DNA from: Paenibacillus oryzae
GTDB taxonomy: Bacteria > Bacillota > Bacilli > Paenibacillales > Paenibacillaceae
Reading direction: 5' to 3'
Length of the DNA stretch: 64,000 nt
NCBI RefSeq assembly: GCF_001675045.1
Contig: NZ_LYPA01000032.1
Location: 119,198 to 183,197, forward strand
In this document: in pieces, positions 53,661 through 63,892 of the stretch
Layout: the number at the start of each line of letters is the position of its first letter
Position numbering within the stretch: the first letter of the stretch is position 1
The notes under the pieces: generated by a model
Seen by the model: the letters and a program-made list of their open reading frames with translations, nothing else
Told to the model about the DNA's origin: nothing
Databases searched by the model: none
Made by a program: the position numbers and the translations under genes

Positions 53661-54614
53661 TTACCGCTCCATGATTTCGGTTAACTCCACTTTGTGAATC
53701 GCTTCTTCGATTTCGGACATCGTGCAAACTTCCGTCCCCGGCTTGGAAGCGGTTACCGTCCCGGCAGCAGATGTCCACCTTGCCATTTCCTCAGCTGTTT
53801 TTTCCATCATGATGCTATAAGCCAGCGCCGCAACCATGGAATCGCCAGCACCAACCGTACTGAGAGGTGTAATAGGAAACGGGCTTGCTCTCACCGCTTT
53901 TTCCTGGCTGACCAGCACCGAGCCGTTTTCTCCCATCGAAACCAGCACATAACGAATGCCTCGTGAAAGGAGCGAACGCGCTGCCCTGGTAATCTGCTGC
54001 AGGGACTCCAGCCGTTGTCCCATCAGCACTTCCAATTCATGAATATTGGGCTTGATGACAAGCGGAGCTGCCTCGATGCCTAGCGCAAGCGCTTCTCCGT
54101 CGGCATCAAGCAAGGTATCCACCCCGTGCTTCCGCGCCAGATTAATAAGAGTGCCATAGTAGCCGGGAGGCGTTCCCGGCGGCAGGCTTCCCGCCAGCAC
54201 CAAGAGAGAAGCGCCCGCCATATTGGTTATAAAATGTTCTTTAAATTGCTCCAGCAATTCTCCGTCGGCATAAAATCCGGGTTCATTAATTTCGGTTGTT
54301 TGCTGAGTGGATTCATCCACCACTTTTAAATTCACCCGGGTATCGCCAGCCGCCTCCAGCAGATAGCATGGTATGGACTGGTCCTTCAGCATATCCCGTA
54401 CAAGTTGCCCCTGATATCCCGCTGCGATGCCAATTGCGCTGACGTTCATACGGAACGATGCCAGAACCTTGGCCACGTTTATGCCTTTGCCTCCGGCGTC
54501 TGTCCGGCCGCTCTTGATCCGGTTAAGCCCGCCGTATTGGAAGCTCTCGACCGTAACCGTTTTATCAATTGCAGGATTCAAGGTAACCGTGACTATTTTC
54601 CCCCGGCCGCTCAT
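53661..54614 (-). CDS. fruK: 1-phosphofructokinase
   Basis: 317 residues of the PfkB family: the opening TVTLNPAIDKTVTVESFQYG, first signature GRTDAGGKGINVAKVLASF and second signature TPLSTVGAGDSMVAALAYS with the catalytic Asp. It phosphorylates fructose-1-phosphate to fructose-1,6-bisphosphate. Its start overlaps the fruR stop by 4 bp, so the two are translationally coupled, the standard fruR-fruK-fruA order of Firmicutes. Confidence 0.97.
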   Translation of the reverse strand: MSGRGKIVTVTLNPAIDKTVTVESFQYGGLNRIKSGRTDAGGKGINVAKVLASFRMNVSAIGIAAGYQGQLVRDMLKDQSIPCYLLEAAGDTRVNLKVVDESTQQTTEINEPGFYADGELLEQFKEHFITNMAGASLLVLAGSLPPGTPPGYYGTLINLARKHGVDTLLDADGEALALGIEAAPLVIKPNIHELEVLMGQRLESLQQITRAARSLLSRGIRYVLVSMGENGSVLVSQEKAVRASPFPITPLSTVGAGDSMVAALAYSIMMEKTAEEMARWTSAAGTVTASKPGTEVCTMSEIEEAIHKVELTEIMER

Positions 54615-55402
54615 TGCCCTGCACCTCCCGGTCCAGCCAGAACTACCGATATGCCGGCATCCTCGAACGCGCGCATCTTGTCTTTTGGCGTTCCGCTATC
54701 CGTAATAAGCGTTGTAATATCCTCTGCGCCGCCAAATCGGGCGAAGGAAACTTTGCCAAATTTGCTTTGGTCCGCAAGCAAAATAACGTTTTGAGCCGAT
54801 GCGATCATTCTTTTTTTCGTAGCGGCCTCCAGCATATTAGGCGTCGTCAAACCGTTCTGCTCATCAAAGCCGTTTGTTGCCAGAAACAGCTTGTCGAAGC
54901 GAACCGATGCAAGCGTACTCTCTGCGAAGGGCCCCACCATTGCCAGCGTTTCAGGCCTTAACGTGCCTCCCGTCAGCAGCAGCTCGATATTTTTCTCATT
55001 AGCCAGCTCCTGCGCAACCATAACCGAGTTGGTGACGACCGTCAGCTTTTGAAAGGATTTGAGCAGCTTGGCAAGATGGTAGGTCGTTGTGCCGGAGTCC
55101 AGCATAATGGTGTCCCCGTCCCGAACGAACGTTAGCGCGGCCTTGGCAATTTCCAGCTTCTGCTGTTGAAAACGGTCCTCCTTTTCCACAAAAGAAGGCT
55201 CTCTATTGTCGTCCTCCTGCTGTACAACAACCGCCCCTCCATGAGTGCGGAGCAGCAATCCCTGCTCCTCCAAATCCTTCAAGTCGCGTCTTACCGTGGA
55301 ATCCGATACCTGATAATGGCCCGCAAGCTCCTGTACGGAAGCTCTGCCTTTCTCATGCACATACTCTGCGATTTTCCGTTTGCGTTCTTCCTCGAACAGC
55401 AT
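54611..55402 (-). CDS. fruR: DeoR-family repressor of the fructose operon
   Basis: 263 residues. The DeoR helix-turn-helix (about 5-57; VQELAGHYQVSDSTVRRDLK DLEEQG) is followed by a DeoRC sugar-phosphate sensor domain with DGDTIMLDSGTTTYHLAKLL and LLADQSKFGKVSFARFGG. Its ligand is expected to be fructose-1-phosphate. It is the first gene of the operon and so controls itself; paired GCTCA repeats at 55452-55467 and 55572-55589 are likely operators. Confidence 0.95.
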   Translation of the reverse strand: MLFEEERKRKIAEYVHEKGRASVQELAGHYQVSDSTVRRDLKDLEEQGLLLRTHGGAVVVQQEDDNREPSFVEKEDRFQQQKLEIAKAALTFVRDGDTIMLDSGTTTYHLAKLLKSFQKLTVVTNSVMVAQELANEKNIELLLTGGTLRPETLAMVGPFAESTLASVRFDKLFLATNGFDEQNGLTTPNMLEAATKKRMIASAQNVILLADQSKFGKVSFARFGGAEDITTLITDSGTPKDKMRAFEDAGISVVLAGPGGAGQ

Positions 55403-55451
55403 AACGTTCCTCCTCCCTCAAGCATTCTATCCTCAACTGTTTAGATATCCT

Positions 55452-55467
55452 GCTCATTTTTGCTCAC
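55452..55467. promoter_or_regulatory. Downstream operator-like pair for FruR
   Basis: TGCTCATTTTTGCTCA: two TGCTCA half-sites 10 bp apart, between the promoter and the fruR start. The same half-site pair recurs 120 bp upstream at 55572-55589. Confidence 0.55.
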
Positions 55468-55514
55468 TTCTATCATTTATATGCTAATTCCATTATCACT
55501 TGCTCTTGTTTATG

Positions 55515-55543
55515 ATTGTATATGACCATTTGTTATTTGTAAA
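55515..55543 (-). promoter_or_regulatory. Sigma-A promoter of the fructose operon
   Basis: TTTACA (55538-55543) - 17 bp - TACAAT (55515-55520) on the minus strand, 110 bp before fruR. Both hexamers match the consensus at 5 of 6 positions. Confidence 0.75.
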
Positions 55544-55553
55544 GCGCTTTCCA
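55538..55553. promoter_or_regulatory. cre-like site overlapping the fructose promoter -35
   Basis: TGTAAAGCGCTTTCCA, with palindromic AAAGCGCTTT core, fits the catabolite-responsive element bound by CcpA/HPr-Ser-P. It covers the -35 hexamer, so binding would block transcription. Confidence 0.7.
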
Positions 55554-55571
55554 GATGAAAAAAAGACCATT

Positions 55572-55589
55572 TGCGCTCAAATGCGCTCA
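55572..55589. promoter_or_regulatory. Upstream operator-like pair for FruR
   Basis: TGCGCTCAAATGCGCTCA: two TGCGCTCA units 10 bp apart, 30 bp upstream of the -35. It also lies 150 bp before the divergent alpha-glucuronidase gene. Confidence 0.55.
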
Positions 55590-55741
55590 TTTCAATCACA
55601 GCACCTCCCTCCTTCCGCTCATCTTGTCTTAAAAAGGACAAATAACTGCTCGTTTTGGCAATGGCCCCCTATAAGCAGGGCATGGTAGGATAAAGGTAAT
55701 CATAAAGACCAACTTTCCCATGAAAAAGAGGAGGACGCAGC

Positions 55742-57856
55742 ATGCTAGACACGGAAAGCAGCGACCAGCAAATTGCAAGCGGATACAAGGCATGGCTAAG
55801 CTATCGCCGCCTGGCGGACCAGCCTGGTTTTGAAAGCATGGCGGAGCAATTGAGCACCATTTCAGTTTTTGGATCAGGCGGGAAGGAAGTACTCCTGAAA
55901 ACAGCCGTAGCCGAATTGCAGCTGGGGCTGCAGGCTCTGCTGGGCAAGCCGATTTTGATCATACAAGAGCAAGAGCAGATGCAAGGCGGTATTGTGCTTG
56001 GCCAGTTCCATCAGGACGGCAGTTCTGGCGAAAGCTTCGGCACGCGTTATTTTAACGAATCATCCATTAAAAACGCCGGGAGCGAAGGCTTCGCCATAGT
56101 CTTCAGCAAAAGTGATAACTGCCTGGCCATTGGAGCCGCATCCCCTGCCGGGCTTCTTTATGGCGTTTTTCATTTGCTTCGGCTGATTGCGGCGGGAGAA
56201 ACCAGGGTTCAAGATCTGAATGTAGCGCAGGCGCCTGCCAACGGGCTGCGAATGATCGACCATTGGGATAATTTTGACGGAAGCGTTGAGCGCGGCTATG
56301 CCGGACGCTCCTTCCTGTACGAAAACAACCGCTTCCTGACGACCGAATCAGACCGGATGCGCGATTACGCCCGGCTGCTGGCTTCAATCGGCATTAACTC
56401 GCTTTGTATCAACAATGTTAATGTCCATCATGAAGAAACCTATTTTATTACGCCGCGCTGTTTGCCGGAGATTGCCCGAATCGCGGATATTTTAAAGGAC
56501 TATGGAATCAAGCTTTTTCTCAGCGTCAACTTTGCCGCTCCTATCGAGCTGAAGGAATTAGATACAGCCGATCCGCTGGATTCCAGGGTAGCGGATTGGT
56601 GGAAGCGGCAAACCGCTGTTGTATATGAAGCTGTGCCGGATTTTGGAGGTTTTCTGGTCAAGGCCGACTCGGAAAACAGGCCGGGACCTTTCACTTACGA
56701 CCGGGACCATGCGGACGGTGCCAATATGCTGGCGGACGCCCTGCGTCCATTCGGAGGCATCGTCATCTGGCGCTGCTTTGTCTACAACTGCAAACAGGAC
56801 TGGCGCGACCGCAAAACGGATCGGGCCAGAGCCGCTTACGACCATTTTCAGCCATTGGACGGCCGTTTTGCCGATAATGTAGCACTGCAAATCAAAAACG
56901 GCCCTCTCGACTTTCAGGTCAGAGAACCCGTATCCCCGCTCTTCGGCGGTCTTGAAAAAACGAACCAGGTGCTTGAATTCCAGATTGCCCAGGAATATAC
57001 GGGGCAGCAGCGCCACGTATGCTACCTCGTTCCTCAATGGAAAGAGGTGCTGGACTTCAATACCTTTGCAAAAGGCGAGCAAGCGCCAGTCAAATCCATC
57101 GCCTCCGGTTCATTTTGGGGCAACAAAATCGGCGGTATTGCAGCTGTCTCCAATACGGGACGTGACGGTAACTGGACTGGGCATTTGCTGGCGCAAGCCA
57201 ACTGGTACGGATTTGGCCGGCTTGCCTGGAATCCCGAGCTGACGGCGGAGGAAATAGCCCAGGAATGGACGACTCTTACCTTTGGCCACGATGAAGGGGT
57301 TAATGCCTTGATCATTGATATGTTGATGAATTCATGGCGGATCTACGAGTCCTACACCGCTCCGCTAGGCATTGGCTGGATGGTGAATCCGAACCATCAT
57401 TACGGGCCTAATGTGGACGGCTATGAATTTTCGCAATGGGGCACCTATCATTACAGCGACCACAAGGGTCTTGGCGTTGACCGGACGACCGCTACAGGCA
57501 CGGGCTACTCCGCGCAATATTTGGGAGAAAACGCCTCCATCTACAATTCTTTAGAGCAATGCCCGGATGAATTGCTTTTATTTTTCCATCATGTTCCGTA
57601 TACGCATGTTCTGCATTCCGGCAAAACGGTTATCCAGCATATTTACGATACTCACTTCCATGGAGCAGAAGAAGCAGGCGGGCTGCTGGCACAATGGCGC
57701 ACATTGAAGGGACGTATCGAAGACGGCCTTTATCTTCAGGTTGAAAGCCGCCTTCAGGAGCAAGCGGAACATGCCAAGGAATGGCGAGATCAGATCAACA
57801 CCTATTTCCACCGCAAAAGCGGTATCCCGGACGCCCAGGGAAGACGCATCTATTAA
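55742..57856 (+). CDS. aguA: GH67 alpha-glucuronidase
   Basis: 704 residues with no signal peptide, so intracellular. It removes 4-O-methyl-glucuronic acid from imported xylo-oligosaccharides. Family landmarks: [40 protein letters not shown], the acid-bearing [10 protein letters not shown], and the two carboxylates in [24 protein letters not shown] (Asp and Glu on either side). The end region [20 protein letters not shown] is also typical. GAGGAGG lies before the ATG. No xylanase or xyloside transporter is adjacent, and its divergent partner is the fructose operon. Confidence 0.95.
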   Translation: MLDTESSDQQIASGYKAWLSYRRLADQPGFESMAEQLSTISVFGSGGKEVLLKTAVAELQLGLQALLGKPILIIQEQEQMQGGIVLGQFHQDGSSGESFGTRYFNESSIKNAGSEGFAIVFSKSDNCLAIGAASPAGLLYGVFHLLRLIAAGETRVQDLNVAQAPANGLRMIDHWDNFDGSVERGYAGRSFLYENNRFLTTESDRMRDYARLLASIGINSLCINNVNVHHEETYFITPRCLPEIARIADILKDYGIKLFLSVNFAAPIELKELDTADPLDSRVADWWKRQTAVVYEAVPDFGGFLVKADSENRPGPFTYDRDHADGANMLADALRPFGGIVIWRCFVYNCKQDWRDRKTDRARAAYDHFQPLDGRFADNVALQIKNGPLDFQVREPVSPLFGGLEKTNQVLEFQIAQEYTGQQRHVCYLVPQWKEVLDFNTFAKGEQAPVKSIASGSFWGNKIGGIAAVSNTGRDGNWTGHLLAQANWYGFGRLAWNPELTAEEIAQEWTTLTFGHDEGVNALIIDMLMNSWRIYESYTAPLGIGWMVNPNHHYGPNVDGYEFSQWGTYHYSDHKGLGVDRTTATGTGYSAQYLGENASIYNSLEQCPDELLLFFHHVPYTHVLHSGKTVIQHIYDTHFHGAEEAGGLLAQWRTLKGRIEDGLYLQVESRLQEQAEHAKEWRDQINTYFHRKSGIPDAQGRRIY

Positions 57857-58035
57857 TGGGCGGTCTTAATCGGCTTGGCTTTAATCGGGGCTTTCCGAAA
57901 AGTTTGTTACGGAGAATCACACGTTCATTAGCCGCATTCAAGGTTAATGGCGCTAATCATCAATCCGGTTTATTATTTTTTCGCGGTTGAGCAGAAAAAT
58001 CTGCACAATAGGAACGGCTGGGAAAGGAGCGTTAC

Positions 58036-58863
58036 ATGGCCTTAACGGTTGAGCAGGTCATAATGGAGCTGCATCGGACAGCGCCAAAACCGGAGATTTC
58101 GGTGGATGGTTTAGTCGAAGGGAAAATGGATTGGCCCGTTACCGGAATCGCCACGGTTTTTTCAGCGTCGCATGAGATCATTCAGCAAGCGGCTGAGCTG
58201 GGCCTTAACCTGATTATTAGTCATGAAGGCCACTATTACAGCCACCACACTATGGCAAACCGATCGCTTGACCCCGTCTGTCAAAATAAAGCTGCGTTAA
58301 TACACGGCTTTGGCGCCGGCTCGGGCGCCGGCTCTGCCAATAGTCCAGGCATCAGCATTTACCGTTATCATGATGCCATTCACCAAATGAAGCCCGACGG
58401 GATCATGACGGGTTTATTGAGGGAGCTGGAATGGGATGCTTTTGTGGAGACCCATCACCCGGCAGCTTCAATCCTCAGGCTGCCTGAAATCAAAATAGAA
58501 GCTATTGCCCGGCACATCAAATCCAGACTAGGCTCCCCTTTTGTGCGAATTGTGGGAAATTATACAAACACATGCAAGAGAGTTGGCGTGCTGGCGGGTT
58601 ATAGAGGCGGCGGAGAGCAGTGTATCCCGCTGTTCCATGAAGAGGAGTTGGATCTGATCATTGCTGGCGAAGGACCGGAGTGGGAGACCCCTGAATATGT
58701 AAGGGATGCTGTAGCCCAAGGCTTCACCAAGGCGTTTATGCTAATTGGACATGCGGAAAGCGAGCAGCCGGGCATGAAGCTGCTGGCTGAAACATTGGCC
58801 GCCCGTTATCCGAAACTGCCCGTGTCCTTCCTTCCCAACACACCTTTGTTCCATCTGCTGTAG
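58036..58863 (+). CDS. NIF3-family (YqfO-like) dinuclear-metal protein
   Basis: 275 residues. Conserved metal-binding features include VDGLVEGKMDWPVTGIATVF at the start, LIISHEGHYYSHH (His residues) and the C-terminal MLIGHAESEQPGMKLLAETL. NIF3 proteins form toroidal hexamers with two metal ions; their role is unresolved. A short Gly/Ala/Ser insertion (GFGAGSGAGSANS) sits where the family usually has a loop. GAAAGGAGC precedes the ATG. Confidence 0.88.
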   Translation: MALTVEQVIMELHRTAPKPEISVDGLVEGKMDWPVTGIATVFSASHEIIQQAAELGLNLIISHEGHYYSHHTMANRSLDPVCQNKAALIHGFGAGSGAGSANSPGISIYRYHDAIHQMKPDGIMTGLLRELEWDAFVETHHPAASILRLPEIKIEAIARHIKSRLGSPFVRIVGNYTNTCKRVGVLAGYRGGGEQCIPLFHEEELDLIIAGEGPEWETPEYVRDAVAQGFTKAFMLIGHAESEQPGMKLLAETLAARYPKLPVSFLPNTPLFHLL

Positions 58864-58879
58864 CATGTGTTTACATGCA

Positions 58880-58935
58880 AAAAAAACCTCCCGCGCGAAG
58901 CAGTCTATTTTTCAGCTGCTCCGGCGGGAGGTTTA
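58880..58935. terminator. Bidirectional terminator between NIF3-like gene and ppc
   Basis: AACCTCCCGC pairs with GCGGGAGGTT around an inner GAAGCAG / CAGCTGCTC helix, with A/T runs on both sides. It serves two convergent genes. Confidence 0.88.
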
Positions 58936-58990
58936 TTCAGTTAGCCTGCTCTTGCCCCAGCTGGATAAGGGGCGGCTTTCCATAATCGAC

Positions 58991-61795
58991 TTAGCCCGTA
59001 TTGCGAAGGCCCGCTGCAATTCCGTTGATGGTCAGCAGCACTTCGCGCAGAAGCTCTGGATCATCCTCGTCCTTGTCGCGCAACGCACGCAGCTCGGACA
59101 GCAATTGAACCTGCATGTAGCTGAGCGGATCGACATACGGATTACGCAAGCGGATCGATTCCTGAATAACAGGCACGTTATCCAGAATTTCATCCTGCTT
59201 CGTAATTTTCAGGATAAGCTCCGATGTCACACGGTATTCCTCGTCGATTTGCGAGAAAATCCGCTGCCGGATCGTATCATCGCTAATCATATTGGCATAT
59301 TCCTTAGCAATCAGCAAATCGGCTTTGGCAAGCGCCATCTGCAAATTGTCGATTAGGGAGCTGAAGAACGGGAACTGCTCGTACATGGTACGCAGCGTTT
59401 CCAGCCTTTCCTCGCTATCGCCAACGTATTGCTTCAGCGCCGTACCGGCTGCATACCAGGCGGGCAGCAGATAACGGCTTTGCGTCCAGGCGAATACCCA
59501 AGGAATCGCGCGCAGGTCTTCAAAACGGTCGCTGTTCTTCCGTTTGGATGGACGGGAACCAATGTTCAGCTCGCCCACCTCCGGCAGAGGCGTCGACTCT
59601 TTAAAGAAGGTCATAAAGTCAGGATCGCGGAAAATCAGATCCTGGTATTTGGTCAAGGCCGTTTCGGAAATGCTGCGGGCAATTTCATCCCATTCGCGCT
59701 CCGCTTCAGGCTCCTGCTGCGGATATTTGTTCAAACGAGCGGAAGTGATAAGCGCCCATGTCGCCTGCTCCAGGCTTCGGTACGCAATGCCTTCCAGGGA
59801 GTAACGGGAGGACAAAACCTCGCCTTGCTCCGTAATCTTGATGCCCGCTCCGACCGTATGAGGCGGCTGGGCCAAAATGCTGCGGTTAAGAGGCATGCCT
59901 CCGCGCCCTAGCGCTCCTCCGCGGCCGTGGAAAAACTTCAGCTTAACATCGTATTCTTTGCCAGCTGCCGTAATTTCCTTCAGCGCTACGCGCAGCTCCC
60001 AGTTGGCCGTTACCACGCCGCCATCCTTGTTGCTGTCGGAGTAGCCCAGCATAATTTCATGCATGTTGCCGCGAGCTTCAACGGCTTTGCGGTAAACCGG
60101 CAGCTCGAACAATTCCTTCATAATGGCTGGAGCCGCATGAAGATCGTCGATGGTTTCAAACAGCGGCACCGACTGCAGGGTACAGCGAACCGTACCGTCG
60201 CTTTCTTGGCGGAACAAGCCTACTTCTTTGGCAAAAACCATTACCTCCAGCATATCGCTGGCAGCCTCTGTCATACTGATCAGATAGCTCGTAATGCAGC
60301 CTTCGCCAAACTCCTGCTGTGCGCGGTAAATCGTATGATAAACATCCAGGCATTCTCTAGTCGATTCCGAATAATCCAGATGGCTGGATGTAAGCGGACG
60401 AGGGTCGTTCAGCAAACGGTGCAGCAGCTCCGTTTTTTCCGCTTCCGACAATGCGCCGTAATTCTCGGTAACATGCATTTTTTGCAGAATTTCCGTCATG
60501 GCGTTTTGGTGCTCCTGGCTATGCTGACGCACATCCAGCGCCATCAGATGGAAGCCAAACAGCTCCACCTGGCGAACCAGCTTGGCCAGATCGGTATCCG
60601 CCACGTAGTCTGCGAAATGATGGCGTAAACTACGGTCGATAATCAATAAATCCTCGCGCAGCTCGGAAGGGTGATTGTAACGCGTTGGCGTACCCTTCAG
60701 CGATTCGTCGCGGGTATTCGCCAGCTTCTCCAGCATAAAGGCCAGCTTGATCCGGTAAGGCTCCTTGGCATTGCGCCAAGGGTCGACGCATCTCAGCTCT
60801 ACATGGGAGCGGTCATTGCGAATAGACTCTACCAGCTCCTCGGAGACCGTCACCAGATTGGTGCTGAAGCTGAGAAGATCCACCAGGTTTTTCAGCTTTT
60901 CTTCGTATTTGCGAAGCGCCAGCTGGCGATGCAGCTGCAGCGTCTCCCATGTGACACTGGACGTGACGGAAGGGTTTCCGTCGCGGTCTCCGCCGATCCA
61001 GGAGCCAAAGCGGAGGTAATCCGGGACATGCCAGTGCTCGCCGGGGTAATACTTAGTCAGACAGCGTTCCAGTTCCTCATAGACGCTTGGAATCGCTTCG
61101 AATAATGTTTCGTCGAAGAAATACAAGCCGTTGCGTACCTCGTCGATTACCGTCGGCTTACGGTCGCGCAGCTCGTCGGTTTGCCACAAAATCAAAACCT
61201 CGTTAAGCAGCTTTTCCTTCAGCTTGCCGCGTTCGCGGTGCGTCAGCGTCGGATTGTCAAGCTGCATCATATCGTCAGCGATGCGCTTGTGCACATCAAG
61301 CACGACACGGCGAGTCGCTTCCGTCGGATGCGCCGTAATGACCAGCTCAAGCGAAATAACCTTCATGATCTCCGAAACAGCGGCAACGTCGAGTCCAAGC
61401 TCGCTTAGCTCCTTAATGGCGCTTTCAATGGAACCGCGCTGTACCGTCTCCCCCGCCGAAACCTCGTAATCCCGCTTCCGTCTGATCCGGTGATTTTGTT
61501 CCGCAATGTTGACCAGCTGAAAATAAATCGCAAACGCTCGGATCACCTGATGGCGAATTTCCGGGCTTAGTCCGTTAACCGTCGTTTTAAATTGCTCAAA
61601 CAACTCCGGAAGAAAACCTGCGCGCAGCGCCTTGCTCTGCTCGCGAATCCGTTCTACAATGTCCAGCAGCTCGCGGCCGCCTTGATGAACCAGCACATCG
61701 CCAAGAATATTTCCAAGAAAACGCACATCGCGTCTCAATAAATTATTGGCGCTTGTGCGGCTGGCAGTGGTTGTTGCAATAGGTTGTTCCGACAT
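58991..61795 (-). CDS. ppc: Phosphoenolpyruvate carboxylase
   Basis: 934 residues, full length for the bacterial enzyme, which makes oxaloacetate from PEP and bicarbonate to refill the TCA cycle. Signatures: catalytic His in LVITAHPTEATRRVVLDVHK, EIMLGYSDSNKDGG, the glycine loop FFHGRGGALGRGGMP and the C-terminal NGIAAGLRNTG. No regulatory neighbour is present; the gene is monocistronic between two terminator regions. The 395-bp gap 61796-62190 between its start and the divergent chemoreceptor gene shows no further feature I can support. Confidence 0.98.
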   Translation of the reverse strand: MSEQPIATTTASRTSANNLLRRDVRFLGNILGDVLVHQGGRELLDIVERIREQSKALRAGFLPELFEQFKTTVNGLSPEIRHQVIRAFAIYFQLVNIAEQNHRIRRKRDYEVSAGETVQRGSIESAIKELSELGLDVAAVSEIMKVISLELVITAHPTEATRRVVLDVHKRIADDMMQLDNPTLTHRERGKLKEKLLNEVLILWQTDELRDRKPTVIDEVRNGLYFFDETLFEAIPSVYEELERCLTKYYPGEHWHVPDYLRFGSWIGGDRDGNPSVTSSVTWETLQLHRQLALRKYEEKLKNLVDLLSFSTNLVTVSEELVESIRNDRSHVELRCVDPWRNAKEPYRIKLAFMLEKLANTRDESLKGTPTRYNHPSELREDLLIIDRSLRHHFADYVADTDLAKLVRQVELFGFHLMALDVRQHSQEHQNAMTEILQKMHVTENYGALSEAEKTELLHRLLNDPRPLTSSHLDYSESTRECLDVYHTIYRAQQEFGEGCITSYLISMTEAASDMLEVMVFAKEVGLFRQESDGTVRCTLQSVPLFETIDDLHAAPAIMKELFELPVYRKAVEARGNMHEIMLGYSDSNKDGGVVTANWELRVALKEITAAGKEYDVKLKFFHGRGGALGRGGMPLNRSILAQPPHTVGAGIKITEQGEVLSSRYSLEGIAYRSLEQATWALITSARLNKYPQQEPEAEREWDEIARSISETALTKYQDLIFRDPDFMTFFKESTPLPEVGELNIGSRPSKRKNSDRFEDLRAIPWVFAWTQSRYLLPAWYAAGTALKQYVGDSEERLETLRTMYEQFPFFSSLIDNLQMALAKADLLIAKEYANMISDDTIRQRIFSQIDEEYRVTSELILKITKQDEILDNVPVIQESIRLRNPYVDPLSYMQVQLLSELRALRDKDEDDPELLREVLLTINGIAAGLRNTG

Positions 61796-62190
61796 ACCGT
61801 TCCTCCTACAATTCGTGCAGCAAACTCACTTTGAAAAGCATCCGCTCTTCCCTCGCGAACATGCCCGATTCAACTTTTTGAGTAATCCAAGGGTTACATT
61901 TCATACTACTATACTACAAAACGGTGCTTCGTTGAAGCCCTAAAGTGTTATCCATATTTTTGTTTTGCTCTCTCATTTTACTTTACTTGACTACAATCAT
62001 CAATCTTCTTGCCATCTCCTGCGGCAAACATGGAGAAACAGCAATAATGTTTAAGTTAGTTTTAAGAAACTCCAACTAAAGTAAAAGCAACTTGTAATAC
62101 CTGCGATTCAATAATAGTTAACCAAATTCAAGGAAAACAAACCACATGAACGCAGGTGGAGAGAATATCAATCAACTGGGGGAGTTATAA

Positions 62191-63891
62191 ATGAAGGCAA
62201 CAGTCGGAAAAAAATTGCTGGCAGGTTTTCTAAGCGTATTGATTCTAATGGGATCAGTCGGCGGAATAGCCGTGTTTAGAATGAAGCAAATGCAGGAGCA
62301 GGCTTACGAAGTACACACCGTCTGGATTCCAAATGCAGACCTGCTGGCCGGAATGGAAAGCCGCATTATTAATACGGAGCGGCTGGCGCTTAAATATGTA
62401 TTAGAAAGCAATAGCGATTCCCGCCAGCAGCTGGAGGAGCAAATAACCGCCATGTTGGCCGATTTACAAACATCAGGCGAGACCTATCAAATCCTTGGGA
62501 ATCAGGATGAAGAGCAGACGCTGCTGAATCAGATGCTGCAAATTCAAAGCGAAATGAAGACTTTACTGGAAAAGCTTTTTAATTATGACGAACAAGGAAA
62601 TGAGGATGGGATCGCACAAACCGCGGAAGAGCTTCAAACTTACATAGGCGGCATGCTCAATAATTTTCAACAGCTCAGCCAAATCAATGATCAGCTGAGA
62701 GAAGCGGCATTGGCTAACTCGGACAAGCTGTCAACATCCGCCGTACTTCTTGTTTTTGTCCTTTCCCTGCTGGGGTTAGTCATTGGCACCAGCGTTGCCA
62801 TCATCATTTCGCGCCAAATCTCAACCCCCATTAAAGCTATGGTTTTCGCGGCAAGGCGCATTGCCGATGGAGAGCTGACAACGCCTCCTCTAAAGGTCAA
62901 AAACCGTGATGAAATCGGCGGTTTGGCCGACGCCTTTAACCAAATGGCGGGCAACCTGAGAAGCCTGATACGAGAAATGAACACAGGAGCTGAATATGTG
63001 GCAACGGCTGCAGAAGGTTTGAATTCAGGCTCGGATCATATCCGATTAAGCGCAGAGAACATTGCTGCAACAACCGGGGAACTAACGCGCGGATCACAGA
63101 AGCAGGCCCAAAGGCTGGAGGAGAATGCCAAATCCTTTGGCGAAATGTCGGATAGCGTGCAGCATATCGCCGCAAATGCAGAATCCGTTGCCGGTGCTGC
63201 AATCCATACCGCCGAGCTTGCGGGCACAGGCAATCAGCGCGTACGGGCGGCAATTGATCAAATGCAGGCCGTAGGGTCCACTGTTTCCAATCTGGCGCAA
63301 GCAGTGGACAGCCTCGGAGCAAGATCGCAGAAGGTCGGCGATATTGTTGACGTCATTACGGGAATCGCCAAACAAACGAATCTGCTGGCTCTGAACGCAG
63401 CCATTGAAGCGGCACGGGTAGGGGAAACGGGCAAAGGCTTTGCCGTCGTTGCCCAGGAAGTGCGTAAACTAGCAGAGCAATCCGCTTCCTCCGCAGACCA
63501 AATCGCGCTGCTCATCGGGGCGATGCAAGGGGAAACCGTACAAGTGGTTGAACTGATGAAGCAGGGAGAAAAAGAAGTAACGGAGGGCATCGCAGCTGTC
63601 AAGCTGGCGAGCGACTCATTCCAGGAAATCCAGCAGTCGGTCGGCCAAGTCGCCAGCCAAATCCAGGAGGTTTCCGCTGCCTCTGAGCAAATGTCGGCGG
63701 GTACGGAGCAGGTTGCATATTCCATGACGGTTATTTCTGACATAGCAGCAAGCACTTCCATCGGAACCGAGCGGGTAGCCGAAGCTGCAGGCGATCAGCT
63801 GGCTTCCATCCAGGAAATTTCCGCCTCGTCACAATCCCTGTCCCATATGGCAGACAAGCTGCGTCATCTTATCGGCAAGTTTAACGTGTAG
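62191..63891 (+). CDS. Methyl-accepting chemotaxis protein
   Basis: 566 residues. Membrane helix 1 (about 9-29), an extracellular helical-bundle sensor of the 4HB type (30-180) and membrane helix 2 (about 185-207) lead to a HAMP domain (208-262) and the cytoplasmic signalling domain. The hairpin tip that contacts CheA/CheW is seen as [40 protein letters not shown]. The ligand is unknown. GGGGGAG precedes the ATG. A group II intron 3' end lies immediately downstream on the opposite strand. Confidence 0.96.
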   Translation: MKATVGKKLLAGFLSVLILMGSVGGIAVFRMKQMQEQAYEVHTVWIPNADLLAGMESRIINTERLALKYVLESNSDSRQQLEEQITAMLADLQTSGETYQILGNQDEEQTLLNQMLQIQSEMKTLLEKLFNYDEQGNEDGIAQTAEELQTYIGGMLNNFQQLSQINDQLREAALANSDKLSTSAVLLVFVLSLLGLVIGTSVAIIISRQISTPIKAMVFAARRIADGELTTPPLKVKNRDEIGGLADAFNQMAGNLRSLIREMNTGAEYVATAAEGLNSGSDHIRLSAENIAATTGELTRGSQKQAQRLEENAKSFGEMSDSVQHIAANAESVAGAAIHTAELAGTGNQRVRAAIDQMQAVGSTVSNLAQAVDSLGARSQKVGDIVDVITGIAKQTNLLALNAAIEAARVGETGKGFAVVAQEVRKLAEQSASSADQIALLIGAMQGETVQVVELMKQGEKEVTEGIAAVKLASDSFQEIQQSVGQVASQIQEVSAASEQMSAGTEQVAYSMTVISDIAASTSIGTERVAEAAGDQLASIQEISASSQSLSHMADKLRHLIGKFNV

Positions 63892-63892
63892 A

